In this document: in pieces, positions 33,713 through 42,292 of the stretch
Position numbering within the stretch: position 1 is the first letter of the stretch
Layout: the number at the start of each line of letters is the position of its first letter
Assembly: GCF_000718775.1 (NCBI RefSeq)
Contig: NZ_JOCB01000067.1
Span: 1-46,996, forward strand
From: Streptomyces sp. NRRL S-31
GTDB lineage: Bacteria > Actinomycetota > Actinomycetes > Streptomycetales > Streptomycetaceae
DNA: 46,996 bases
Direction of reading: 5' to 3'
Made by a program: the position numbers and the translations under genes
The notes under the pieces: generated by a model
What the model was told of the DNA's origin: nothing
What the model saw: the letters and a program-made list of their open reading frames with translations, nothing else
Databases searched by the model: none

Positions 33713-36700
33713 ATGCACGGACTCGAGACGCTGCTGCTCCGACTTGCGACAACCGTGGCGTCAGCGGCCGCAAAGTCACTGTTCAACACGAAACCGGGTG
33801 CCGGCCTGGTGCCGGATCCGGTTCGCCCGATACCCAAGCCGGCCTCCGCGGAGAAGCTGGCACGAGTGCTGTCGCGGCGGATCCTGGACCGGTACGAGAC
33901 ACTGCCGGAGCACGAGCGACTCGCGGCCGTGACCGCCGTACAGGACACTTTCAGGGCGGCGGGTGGCCTGGAAGCCGGCCGACTGCTCGCAGCGGACCTA
34001 AATCCCGAGCGGCTGGCGGTGGAACTACAGAGCCCATCGGCCGGACTGGCGGAACGTGCCCTCGCTCTCTACGGCGAGCTGCTGCGGCTCTGCTGTGCGC
34101 ACCTCGTCGATCAGCTCACGGCAGACCCGTCATTCCTGGCGCGGGCGGCGGTGGAACAGACACGGCGGTCCGGTGCACTGCTGTGGAGGGAAGCTGAGGG
34201 CGGCCCGGCCGGTGCCCTCGCTTTCGAACAGCGCTACGCGGACTTCGTGGCGGCGACGCACTCCCGGATGGAACTGTACGGGGTGACACTGGGCGACCGG
34301 CACCGCACCGAGTGGCCGCTGGAGACCGCGTACCTGTCCCTGGCAGTCACCGGGGAACAGAACCGGTACGAGCCCCATCCCGAGGGCATCGCGGACCCCA
34401 CCCCCACAAAGGCCGAACAGGCGCTGGCTGGCTCGGACCGGCTGGTGCTGCGCGGGCAGGCCGGGTCCGGCAAGTCGACCCTCCTGCAATGGCTGGCGCT
34501 GAACGCGGCCCGGCAGAGCTTCGGCCCCGAACTGGCGGACTGGAACCGCTGCGTGCCCTTCGTCCTGCGGCTGAGGGCGTTCAGCGGTCCGGACGGGCTG
34601 CCCATGCCGCAGGACTTCCTGTCGGCCGCCGGGGTGCCACTCCGAGCGCCGGACGGGTGGATCGAGGAACTCCTCTCCGCCGGCCGGGCGCTGGTCCTCG
34701 TGGACGGTGTGGACGAGGTGTCGCAGCGACTGCGGAGTCGTGTGGAGAACTGGCTGCGATCGCTGGTCACCGCCTTCCCGAAGGCACGGTACGTGGTGAC
34801 CACCCGGCCCGCAGCGGTGCCGGAAGGCTGGCTGGCGGCGCAGGGTTTCACCGCGCGCACGCTGTTGCCGATGGAGAGGGACGACATCAGGGCTTTCGTC
34901 CGGCACTGGCACGAGGCGGCTCGCAGCGAGTGCCGGTCGGACGGCGAACGCGAGCTGCTGGACCGTTACGAGCTGAGTCTGGACGAGGCCGTGAGCACCC
35001 GCCGCGACTTTGCGCGGTTGGCGACTAACCCGCTGATGTGTGCCCTGCTCTGTGCCCTGAACCGTGACCGCCGTATGCATCTGCCCCGGGCGCGCAAGGA
35101 ACTGTACGACGCCGCACTCGACATGCTGTTGGTACGGCGGGACACGGAGCGGGAGATCACTTCCGTCGAGGGGATGCGGATGTCCCGGGAGGAGCAGGGT
35201 GCGCTGCTCCAGCGGCTCGCCTACTGGCTCATCCGCAACGAGCAGGCGGAGGCGACCCGGCAAGAGGTCATCGGGCTGTTGGACGAGTGGCTGACGGTGA
35301 TGCCACAAGTCCGGGCTCAAGGAGACTCCGAACAAGTCTTCGCTCATCTACTCAACCGAAGTGGGCTGCTGCGTGAGCCGGTTCCCGGCTCCGTCGACTT
35401 CGTCCACCGCACCTTCCAGGACTACCTGGGTGCCAAAGCCGCTGTGGAGGCGCGTGACTTCGGAGTACTGGTCCGCAACGCCCATGACGACCAATGGGAC
35501 GACGTCGTGCGGATGGCGGTGGGGCACGCGCGCGTGGAGGAACGCGGCCGGCTGCTGCGGCAGCTGCTCCGGCGTGCGGACAAGGTACCGCGCCACCGAG
35601 AGCGGCTGGTCCTGCTGGCGGCGGCCAGCCTGGAACACGCGCCCGAACTGGACCCGGCGGTGCGTGGGGAGGTGGAGCAACGGGCCGGCGAGCTGATGCC
35701 ACCGTCCACGTACAAACAGGCGGAGGCGCTGGCCCGGGTCGGCGAGTTGGTCTGCGAGCTGCTGCCGGGGCCCGAGGGGCTGACAGGGCGTGAGGCCGCC
35801 GCAGTGGTGCGCACCGCTCGCCTGATCAGAGGTGACGCGGCGCTACGGGTCATCTCGCGGTTCCGGGCGGACCGGCGCGGGGCGGTGCGGGGCGAACTGG
35901 ATGCCGCCTGGGCGGCGTTCGACACCCAGACATACTTCGAAGCGGTGTTGGAGGAGACCTCGGGTGCGGGGCACGTGCTGAACGTACGAGCCGCCGAGGA
36001 GTTGGCGCTGGTGCCCCGTCTCCCCCTGCTCGACGGGCTGAACCTGATCGGAGACCACGGTCTTCCCCCGGAAGCCCTCTCCCACGCGAACCTCACCTTC
36101 CTGGGGCTCTCCCGAAACGAGGTGGTCAGTGACCTCTTACCGTTGAGGGGGGTGCCACGACTGCGTGAGCTGTCCATCGACCACTGCCCGTCCGTCAGCG
36201 ACCTGCGTCCGCTGTCCGGCCTGCCTCTGACCAGGATCTATCTGACCGGCTTCCCCGACGGTTTCTCGCTGGCGCCGCTGGCGGACCTGCCCGAGTTGCG
36301 GCACCTGGCATTCAACTTCCCCGCCGCCGAGTCGAGCCTCGCGGAGCTGCCCTTCGCCCCCCGGCTCACGAGCGTCGCCTTCTTCCACCGTGCCTGTGGC
36401 ATGCGGCTGACCGAGCTTGAGGCCCTCGGTTCACTGACCTGGCTCACGCTGAACGAGGAGCGGCAGTGGCGCGACTTCCTCTCCGCCGGAGTGTTCTCTC
36501 CCTTGGAGTCACTCAGCATTCTGGACGTCCCCCACCTCGACCTCGAAGACCTCGTACCCCATCAGAACCTCAACAGCATCTATCTACGCAAAATCACACA
36601 AATGGAGCACATTGCAGCCCTCGAAGAATGCCCGAAACTACGGTCCGTCACGTTCTCGGAGTGCGGTCCGCTGGACCTGACGCCCCTTGCTTCCCTGGAT

Positions 36701-36781
36701 GACGTAGAGATCGAGCTCTACAGCTGTGAGCAGGTCATCGGCACAGACCTCTTTTCCCGTGAGCGACTGATCATCAACTGA
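33713..36781 (+). CDS. NACHT-domain NTPase with C-terminal LRR-like repeats, possible antiphage sensor
   Basis: 1022 residues, no membrane segment. The N-terminal helical region (1-225) begins MHGLETLLLRLATTVASAAAKSLF, like the helical domains that precede actinobacterial NACHT modules. The NACHT core has Walker A G248-T256 (GQAGSGKST), Walker B with D331, D334 and E335 (LVLVDGVDEV), sensor VVTTRPAA, and the helical part FARLATNPLMCALLCALNRD and FVHRTFQDYLGAKAAV. From about residue 770 to the end come Leu-rich units (LTFLGLSRNEVVSDLLPL, RLRELSIDHCPSVSDLRPL, LTRIYLTGF). Bacterial NACHT proteins of this plan (bNACHT) are STAND NTPases that sense phage and trigger defence. The gene stands alone, and its codons carry more A/T than neighbours, especially toward the 3' end, suggesting acquisition. 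The effector activity is not evident. Confidence 0.9.
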   Translation: MHGLETLLLRLATTVASAAAKSLFNTKPGAGLVPDPVRPIPKPASAEKLARVLSRRILDRYETLPEHERLAAVTAVQDTFRAAGGLEAGRLLAADLNPERLAVELQSPSAGLAERALALYGELLRLCCAHLVDQLTADPSFLARAAVEQTRRSGALLWREAEGGPAGALAFEQRYADFVAATHSRMELYGVTLGDRHRTEWPLETAYLSLAVTGEQNRYEPHPEGIADPTPTKAEQALAGSDRLVLRGQAGSGKSTLLQWLALNAARQSFGPELADWNRCVPFVLRLRAFSGPDGLPMPQDFLSAAGVPLRAPDGWIEELLSAGRALVLVDGVDEVSQRLRSRVENWLRSLVTAFPKARYVVTTRPAAVPEGWLAAQGFTARTLLPMERDDIRAFVRHWHEAARSECRSDGERELLDRYELSLDEAVSTRRDFARLATNPLMCALLCALNRDRRMHLPRARKELYDAALDMLLVRRDTEREITSVEGMRMSREEQGALLQRLAYWLIRNEQAEATRQEVIGLLDEWLTVMPQVRAQGDSEQVFAHLLNRSGLLREPVPGSVDFVHRTFQDYLGAKAAVEARDFGVLVRNAHDDQWDDVVRMAVGHARVEERGRLLRQLLRRADKVPRHRERLVLLAAASLEHAPELDPAVRGEVEQRAGELMPPSTYKQAEALARVGELVCELLPGPEGLTGREAAAVVRTARLIRGDAALRVISRFRADRRGAVRGELDAAWAAFDTQTYFEAVLEETSGAGHVLNVRAAEELALVPRLPLLDGLNLIGDHGLPPEALSHANLTFLGLSRNEVVSDLLPLRGVPRLRELSIDHCPSVSDLRPLSGLPLTRIYLTGFPDGFSLAPLADLPELRHLAFNFPAAESSLAELPFAPRLTSVAFFHRACGMRLTELEALGSLTWLTLNEERQWRDFLSAGVFSPLESLSILDVPHLDLEDLVPHQNLNSIYLRKITQMEHIAALEECPKLRSVTFSECGPLDLTPLASLDDVEIELYSCEQVIGTDLFSRERLIIN

Positions 36782-36790
36782 CCGCTCCCC

Positions 36791-37498
36791 TCACACCCCC
36801 GCCGCCCCCAGCAGGCTCCCCGCCGCGTATGTCACCGCCATCGCCAGTGCCCCGCCCGCCGCGTTGCGCAGCACCGCCCGTGCCGGGGCCGCCGCGCCGA
36901 GGCGGGCGCTGCTCCAGCCGGTGAGGGTGAGGGCGGCCAGGACCGAGACGACGGTGACGGGCAGGCGCAGGCCGGGCGGGGGCAGCACGATGGCCAGCAG
37001 GGGCAGCAGCGCGCCGACGGTGAAGGCCAGGAAGCTCGCCCAGGCCGCGTGCCAGGGATTGGTCAGCTGGTCGGGGTCGATGCCCAGCTCCACGCGCGCG
37101 TGGGCCTTCAGCGCGTCCCGCGCGGTCAGCTGTTCGGCGGCCTCGCGGGCCACCTCCCGGGACAGCCCACGCCGCGCCAGCAGGTCGGTCAGCTCCCGCA
37201 GTTCGGCCTCGGGTCGCTCGCGCAGTTCCCGTTTCTCCACAGCGAGCGCGGCCATCTCGGAGTCGCGCTGGGTGGAGACGGAGACGTACTCGCCGGCCGC
37301 CATGGACATCGAGCCGGCGAGCAGCCCGGCCAGTCCGGCGGTGAGCAGGGCGGCCCGGCTCCCGGTCGCGCCGGCCACGCCGACGACCAGTCCGGCGGTG
37401 GAGACGATGCCGTCGTTCGCGCCCAGCACGGCCGCCCGGAGCCAGTTCAGCCGGGTGCCGAGCGCACCGCCGTGGGGCTCGTCGTGGGTGGGTTCCAT
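36791..37498 (-). CDS. VIT1/CCC1-family transporter
   Basis: 235 residues with five membrane helices. The first reads LNWLRAAVLGANDGIVSTAGLVVGVAGA and the second MSMAAGEYVSVSTQRDSE, both hallmarks of the VIT1/CCC1 family, which move iron or manganese into stores in yeast and plants. A cytoplasmic helical segment (about 70-135, rich in Glu/Arg) would bind metal. The protein starts at ATG 37498 (or GTG one codon earlier); the ribosome site is weak. It ends 9 bp from the convergent NACHT gene without a clear terminator. Confidence 0.9.
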   Translation of the reverse strand: MEPTHDEPHGGALGTRLNWLRAAVLGANDGIVSTAGLVVGVAGATGSRAALLTAGLAGLLAGSMSMAAGEYVSVSTQRDSEMAALAVEKRELRERPEAELRELTDLLARRGLSREVAREAAEQLTARDALKAHARVELGIDPDQLTNPWHAAWASFLAFTVGALLPLLAIVLPPPGLRLPVTVVSVLAALTLTGWSSARLGAAAPARAVLRNAAGGALAMAVTYAAGSLLGAAGV

Positions 37499-37731
37499 CA
37501 CAGCAGGGAGGATCCCACCCCCGGGGTCCCGGCCGCCGTACCGACGCTCTGCGGCGCCGGGCGGGCGCGGGCGGAAGCGGTCACCACACGCGCGTGCGCG
37601 CCGCCGGCGGCCGAGGCACTGCGCCGCCCGGCCGACGAGGTCCCGGTTCGACCCGGCGGTACCGGGGTCGGGGGTCGCCGGGCTCGCGGCACCGTCCGCC
37701 GCCGCACCGCCGACGAGCGGGGCCCCGGACT

Positions 37732-38039
37732 ACCGCGTTCGCCCACCGGCCGCGGGTCCTTGCGGCGCCGGACCGCCGCGAGCCCGTGGCGGACGCATGA
37801 CGGGCCACCGTACGTGAAGGCGAAGCGGTGACAGGACGACCGATGTTGGCGGAACTGGTGCACAGCGGGGCGAAACCGGCAGCGGGAGGGGGAGCCGGGC
37901 ACCGCGTCGCCCTCCGGCCGCAGGTCCTTGCGGCGCCGGACCGGCGCGAGCCCGTGGCGGACGCACGACGGGCCACCGTACGTGAAGGCGAAGCAGCGGC
38001 AGGACGACCGGTGTTCGCGGCGCCGGTGCACAGCGGGGC
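37732..38039. repeat. Tandem duplication, period 168 bp
   Basis: Two copies (37732-37871 and 37901-38039) agree at roughly 90 percent, differing by about a dozen substitutions and one indel. They lie in a 727-bp stretch (37499-38225) with no supported gene. Shared cores include GCGAGCCCGTGGCGGACGCA, GGGCCACCGTACGTGAAGGC and GTGCACAGCGGGGC. Frames across both copies give a repeated peptide on the minus strand, but it has no protein-like features. It may be a copy-number-variable intergenic element. Confidence 0.75.
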
Positions 38040-38211
38040 CGCGTCGCGGGGCGGCTCCGCCGACGGTCGGGGACTTGGTGGCCGCGCCGGTGTGGCGCCG
38101 GGTGGGCGGACCCCGTGGGTGCATGCGGGCGGCTGCCCGGTGGCCGGCCGGCGGGAGGGTTCCGCGGCGTTCGGGCGGGACCTGAGGGACCGTGCTGTCA
38201 GTCGCGGCCCG

Positions 38212-38217
38212 TATCCT
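38212..38217 (+). promoter_or_regulatory. Minus 10 box of a probable leaderless promoter (exonuclease gene)
   Basis: TATCCT ends 8 bp before ATG 38226, and no Shine-Dalgarno sequence lies between. Confidence 0.4.
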
Positions 38218-38225
38218 CAGTGACC

Positions 38226-39209
38226 ATGCTCGAAGACCGTGCGACCGCAGTGTCCTCCGCCACCCGGTGGCCGACCGCGTATCCCCAGGGATACGCGGTC
38301 GTTGACGTGGAGACCACCGGCCTGGCCCGGGACGACCGGATCATCTCGGCGGCCGTCTACCGGCTGGACGCGCGCGGCGAGGTCGAGGACCACTGGTACA
38401 CCCTGGTCAACCCCGAGCGCGATCCGGGACCCGTGTGGATACACGGACTGACGAGCGAGGTACTCGAGGGCGCGCCGCTGTTCGCGGACGTCGCCGAGGA
38501 GTTCGCCGCCCGGCTGGACGGCCGGGTGCTCGTCGCGCACAACGCCGTCTTCGACTGGCAGATGATCGCCCGGGAGTACGCGCGGGTCCAGCGCGAGGCG
38601 CCGGTACGGCAACGGCTGTGCACCATCGCGCTGTCGAAGGAGCTGGGGCTGCCGCTGCCCAACTTCAAGCTGGAGTCGCTGGCGGCGCACTTCGGCGTCG
38701 TGCAGCAGCGGGCGCACCACGCGCTGGACGACGCGCGGGTGCTGGCGGAGGCGTTCCGGCCCAGTCTGCGGGCCGCGGCGGCGGGCGGCGTACGGCTGCC
38801 GCTGCTGGAGTGCCGGCCGCTGACGGAGTGGTCGGACCGGCCGGTGCCCCGGCAGTCGTCGGGCGGTTACGGCGGCTACCGGTCCGGGGGTTGGCGCCCC
38901 ACCCGCAAAAGGCCCGCATGCCCCTATCCCAACCCAGGCCGCTATGAAGACGGCAAACGACTCAAACAGGGCATGCGGGTGGCCTTCTCCGGCGACACCT
39001 CGACCGAGCGCGAACTGCTGGAGGACCGGGCCGTCGAGGCCGGACTGCACGTCGCCACCAGCATCTCCCGGCTCACCAGCCTGCTCGTGACCAACGATCC
39101 GGACTCGGGGACGTCGAAGACCGCCAAGGCACGGCAGTACGGCACCCCGGTCGTCGACGAGGCCGCGTTCGGGCAGTTGCTCAGGGACGTGGAGCCCGCG
39201 GACGGGTAG
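38226..39209 (+). CDS. DEDDh 3'-5' exonuclease with C-terminal BRCT domain
   Basis: 327 residues. The exonuclease domain (about 20-185) is DnaQ-like: D27-x-E29 in AVVDVETTG, then VAHNAVFDWQMI, and HHALDDA with the catalytic His and Asp. A Gly/Arg-rich linker follows (about 205-245). The C-terminal 85 residues (GMRVAFSGDTSTERELLEDRAVEAGLHVATSISRLTSLLVTNDPDSGTSKTAKARQYGTPVVDE) form a BRCT domain like that of bacterial ligases. The combination suggests proofreading or repair at damaged DNA ends; the BRCT part would recruit it. ATG 38226 has no ribosome site and a minus 10-like TATCCT upstream. Confidence 0.92.
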   Translation: MLEDRATAVSSATRWPTAYPQGYAVVDVETTGLARDDRIISAAVYRLDARGEVEDHWYTLVNPERDPGPVWIHGLTSEVLEGAPLFADVAEEFAARLDGRVLVAHNAVFDWQMIAREYARVQREAPVRQRLCTIALSKELGLPLPNFKLESLAAHFGVVQQRAHHALDDARVLAEAFRPSLRAAAAGGVRLPLLECRPLTEWSDRPVPRQSSGGYGGYRSGGWRPTRKRPACPYPNPGRYEDGKRLKQGMRVAFSGDTSTERELLEDRAVEAGLHVATSISRLTSLLVTNDPDSGTSKTAKARQYGTPVVDEAAFGQLLRDVEPADG

Positions 39210-39346
39210 GCGGGCCGATGGCCGGACAGGCGTACGACGGGTGATCCGGAACACCACGGTCGAGTGATCGTACGAACGGGTGGTTGCCACACGACTCACC
39301 CGTCCCCCGCTCGCCCGGCCATCGGCGACGGCCCACCCTGTGGCCC

Positions 39347-39580
39347 ATGGCGACATGCGAAGTCTGCGGCAACGACTACGGAATGACCTTCGAGGTGCAC
39401 GCGCAGGGCTCGGTGCACGTCTTCGACTGCTTCTCCTGCGCGATCCACCGCATGGCCCCGATCTGCGAGCACTGCCGGGTGCAGATCATCGGCCAGGGCG
39501 TGGAGGTGGAGGGGCACTGGTTCTGCGGCGCGCACTGCGCCCGCGCCGAGGGGAGGGTCGGCATCGTGGACCGGGTATGA
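39347..39580 (+). CDS. Small zinc-ribbon protein
   Basis: 77 residues from ATG 39347 (MATCEVCGNDYGMTFEV). Four paired-cysteine knuckles (CEVC, CFSC, CEHC and CGAHC) plus nearby His could bind two zinc ions in a LIM- or ribbon-like fold. There is no signal peptide. The family is widespread in Streptomyces without a known role. The gene lies 49 bp upstream of the SURF1 gene on the same strand. The start is preceded by CACCCT 7 bp away rather than by a ribosome site, so it may be leaderless. Confidence 0.8.
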   Translation: MATCEVCGNDYGMTFEVHAQGSVHVFDCFSCAIHRMAPICEHCRVQIIGQGVEVEGHWFCGAHCARAEGRVGIVDRV

Positions 39581-39617
39581 CCCGGTACCCGCCCGAACGC
39601 ACCCCACGGCTCGGAGG

Positions 39618-39623
39618 TACCGT
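39618..39623 (+). promoter_or_regulatory. Minus 10-like box just before the SURF1 start
   Basis: TACCGT ends 6 bp before GTG 39630. A GGAGG at 39613-39617 offers a competing reading as a ribosome site at a long spacing of 12 bp. Confidence 0.3.
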
Positions 39624-39629
39624 CGTGGG

Positions 39630-40427
39630 GTGCACCGCTACCGCTTCCTGTCGTCCCGCCAGTGGGTGATCCTCACACTCGTCTCGATCGCGCTGATCCC
39701 GACGATGATCAAGCTGGGTTTCTGGCAGCAGCACCGGTACGAGGAGCGCACCGCCCGCAACGACCTGGTCTCCGCCGCGCTGCACGCCGACCCGGTCCCG
39801 GTCGAGCGGCTGACCTCCCCCGGGCACGCCGTGACCCGCGCCGAGAAGTACCGCACGGTCACCGCGACCGGCACCTTCGACACCGCCAAGGAGGTCGTGG
39901 TCCGCCGCCGCACCAGCTCCGACGGCGAGGTCGGCTTCCACGTCCTGACCCCCTTCGTGCTCACGGACGGCAAGGTGCTGCTGGTCAACCGCGGCTGGAT
40001 CCCGGCGAACGGCGCGCAGACCGCCTTCCCGAAGATCCCCGCGCCGCCGGCCGGCCGGACCACCGTCAGCGGACGGCTGATGACCGACGAGACGACCGCC
40101 GCGAGCGGCATCAAGAACGTCGCGGGCCTCCCCGACCGGCAGATCATGCTGATCGACAGCGCGCGGGAGGCGCGGCGGCTCGGCGCCCAGGTGCTCGGCG
40201 GCTACATCCAGCAGACCGCGCCCCAGCCCAAGGGCGGGTCCCCGGAGCAGATCTCCGACCCGGGCAGCGAGGACGCCCCGCTGAACTACGCCTACATGAT
40301 CCAGTGGTGGCTGTTCGCGGCGGCCGTGCCGGTCGGCTGGTGGTTCCTGGTCCGGCGGGAGGTCCGCGACCGGGAGGAGGCCGCGGCGCAGCCGCAGCCG
40401 GAGGCGGGCGAACCCGCCGCGGTCTGA
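39630..40427 (+). CDS. SURF1-family cytochrome oxidase biogenesis protein
   Basis: 265 residues: a membrane helix near each end (about 11-30 and 222-242) flanks an external domain. The family word GFWQQHRYEERTARN follows the first helix, and FVLTDGKVLLVNRGWIPA lies in the middle. Members help haem a insertion or assembly of cytochrome c oxidase (aa3). GTG 39630 gives the expected N-terminus MHRYRFLSSRQW. The C-terminal tail is Ala/Glu/Pro-rich and disordered. Confidence 0.92.
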   Translation: MHRYRFLSSRQWVILTLVSIALIPTMIKLGFWQQHRYEERTARNDLVSAALHADPVPVERLTSPGHAVTRAEKYRTVTATGTFDTAKEVVVRRRTSSDGEVGFHVLTPFVLTDGKVLLVNRGWIPANGAQTAFPKIPAPPAGRTTVSGRLMTDETTAASGIKNVAGLPDRQIMLIDSAREARRLGAQVLGGYIQQTAPQPKGGSPEQISDPGSEDAPLNYAYMIQWWLFAAAVPVGWWFLVRREVRDREEAAAQPQPEAGEPAAV

Positions 40428-40503
40428 GCGCTCCCCCGCCCGGGGCTCACTCCCCCGGCGGGCCGTCTGATTGGCCCCCTGTCCCGGCGGGAAACCGCAT
40501 CGG

Positions 40504-42288
40504 GTGAACGCGCGCATCGACGACTACGCCGTCATCGGGGACACGCAGACCGCGGCCCTGGTCGGCAAGGACGGCTCGATCGACTGGCTGTGCCTGCCCC
40601 GCTTCGACTCCGGCGCCTGCTTCGCCCGGCTGCTGGGCGACGAGGACCACGGCTACTGGCGCATCGCCCCCGAGGGGGCGGACACCTGCGCCCGCCGCGC
40701 CTACCGGCCGGACACCCTGGTCCTGGACACCGAGTGGGAGACCGCCGACGGCACGGTGCGCGTCACCGACCTGATGCCCCAGCGCGACCGCGCCCCCGAC
40801 GTCGTACGGATCGTGGAGGGCGTCAGCGGCCGGGTCACCGTCCGCAGCACGCTGCGGCTGCGCTTCGACTACGGCTCGATCACCCCGTGGGTGCGCCGCG
40901 CCGACGGCCACCGGGTGGCCATCGCCGGGCCGGACTCCGCCTGGCTGCGCGCCGAGCCGGACGTGCGCACCTGGGGCGAGGACTACGGCACCCACGCCGA
41001 GTTCACCGTCGCCGAGGGCGAGCGGGTCGCGTTCGTGCTCACCTGGCACCCCTCGCACGAGAAACGCCCGCCGCTGGTCGACCCGTACGAGGCGCTGGAG
41101 AGCAGCGTCTCGGACTGGCGGCGCTGGGTCCTGCGGTGCCGCTACGACGGCCCCCATCGGGACGCGGTCGTCCGCTCCCTCATCACCCTCAAGGCCCTCA
41201 CCTACGCCCCGACCGGCGGGATCGTGGCCGCGGCGACCACCTCGCTGCCCGAGCAACCGGGCGGCGTGCGCAACTGGGACTACCGGTACTGCTGGCTGCG
41301 CGACTCCACCCTCACCCTCGGCGTGCTGCTCACCGCGGGCTTCCACGAGGAGGCCGAGGCCTGGCGGAACTGGCTGCTGCGGGCGGTCGCCGGCAACCCG
41401 GCCGACCTCCAGATCATGTACGGCGTCGCCGGTGAGCGGCGGCTGCCGGAGACGGAACTGCCGTGGCTGCCCGGCTTCGCCGGCTCCTCCCCCGTCCGCG
41501 TCGGCAACGGCGCCGTCGAGCAGCTCCAGCTGGACGTGTACGGCGAGGTGATGGACTCGCTGTCGCTGGCCCGCACCGCGGGCCTGCCCACCCGGCCGCA
41601 CATGTGGGCCCTCCAGCGCTCGCTGATGACGTTCCTGGAGTCGGCGTGGCGGCAGCCGGACGAGGGCCTGTGGGAGGTGCGCGGCGGCCGGCGCCAGTTC
41701 GTGCACTCCAAGGTGATGGTGTGGGTGGCCGCGGACCGGGCCGTGCGGACCCTTGAGGACCACCCGGACCTGGACGGGGACCTGGCGGGCTGGCGGCGGC
41801 TGCGCGACGAGGTCCACCGGGAGGTGTGCGAGAGGGGCTTCGACGCCCGGCGCAACACGTTCACGCAGTACTACGGCTCCCGGGAACTCGACGCCGCGCT
41901 GCTGCTCATCCCGCGCGTGGGTTTCCTGCCGGCGGACGACCCGCGGGTGGTCGGCACGGTCGACGCGATCCGCGACGAGCTGGGGCACGGCGGCTTCCTG
42001 CGCCGCTACGACACCGAGGACTCGGTGATCGACGGGCTGCCCAGCGGTGAGGGCGCCTTCCTGGCCTGCTCGTTCTGGCTCGCCGACGCGCTCCATCTGA
42101 CCGGCCGGCGCGAGGAGGCGCGGGAGCTGTTCGAGCGGCTGGTGGGCCTGTGCAACGACGTGGGCCTGCTGGCCGAGGAGTACGACCCGGTGGACGGCTG
42201 CCAGCTGGGCAACTTCCCGCAGGCGTTCAGTCACATCGGACTGGTGAACACCGCGCTGACACTGTTCGGTCGGGACGGGGCAGGATAG
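40504..42288 (+). CDS. Glycoside hydrolase family 15 protein (trehalase/glucoamylase-like)
   Basis: 594 residues from GTG 40504. The N-terminal beta domain starts IDDYAVIGDTQTAALVGKDGSIDWLCLPRFDS, the standard actinobacterial opening. The (alpha/alpha)6 domain carries NWDYRYCWLRDSTLTL (N257 onward) and the C-terminal catalytic block LLAEEYDPVDGCQLGNFPQAFSHIGLVN, with E558/E559 as candidate catalytic acids. Mycobacterial relatives hydrolyse trehalose; other members are glucoamylases, so the substrate is not decided. There is no signal peptide, so it works in the cytoplasm, perhaps on trehalose or glycogen. The SDR gene begins 4 bp after it, implying co-transcription. Confidence 0.92.
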   Translation: MNARIDDYAVIGDTQTAALVGKDGSIDWLCLPRFDSGACFARLLGDEDHGYWRIAPEGADTCARRAYRPDTLVLDTEWETADGTVRVTDLMPQRDRAPDVVRIVEGVSGRVTVRSTLRLRFDYGSITPWVRRADGHRVAIAGPDSAWLRAEPDVRTWGEDYGTHAEFTVAEGERVAFVLTWHPSHEKRPPLVDPYEALESSVSDWRRWVLRCRYDGPHRDAVVRSLITLKALTYAPTGGIVAAATTSLPEQPGGVRNWDYRYCWLRDSTLTLGVLLTAGFHEEAEAWRNWLLRAVAGNPADLQIMYGVAGERRLPETELPWLPGFAGSSPVRVGNGAVEQLQLDVYGEVMDSLSLARTAGLPTRPHMWALQRSLMTFLESAWRQPDEGLWEVRGGRRQFVHSKVMVWVAADRAVRTLEDHPDLDGDLAGWRRLRDEVHREVCERGFDARRNTFTQYYGSRELDAALLLIPRVGFLPADDPRVVGTVDAIRDELGHGGFLRRYDTEDSVIDGLPSGEGAFLACSFWLADALHLTGRREEARELFERLVGLCNDVGLLAEEYDPVDGCQLGNFPQAFSHIGLVNTALTLFGRDGAG

Positions 42289-42292
42289 GGCC

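Noticed and set aside
32486..37498. Multi-gene defence island around the NACHT gene
   Set aside because: Flanking genes are a zinc dehydrogenase and a metal transporter, in opposite orientations, with no defence signature.
37498..38124. 208-codon minus-strand ORF spanning the tandem repeat
   Set aside because: The repeated peptide follows from the DNA duplication; there is no start signal and the composition is Arg/Pro-rich.
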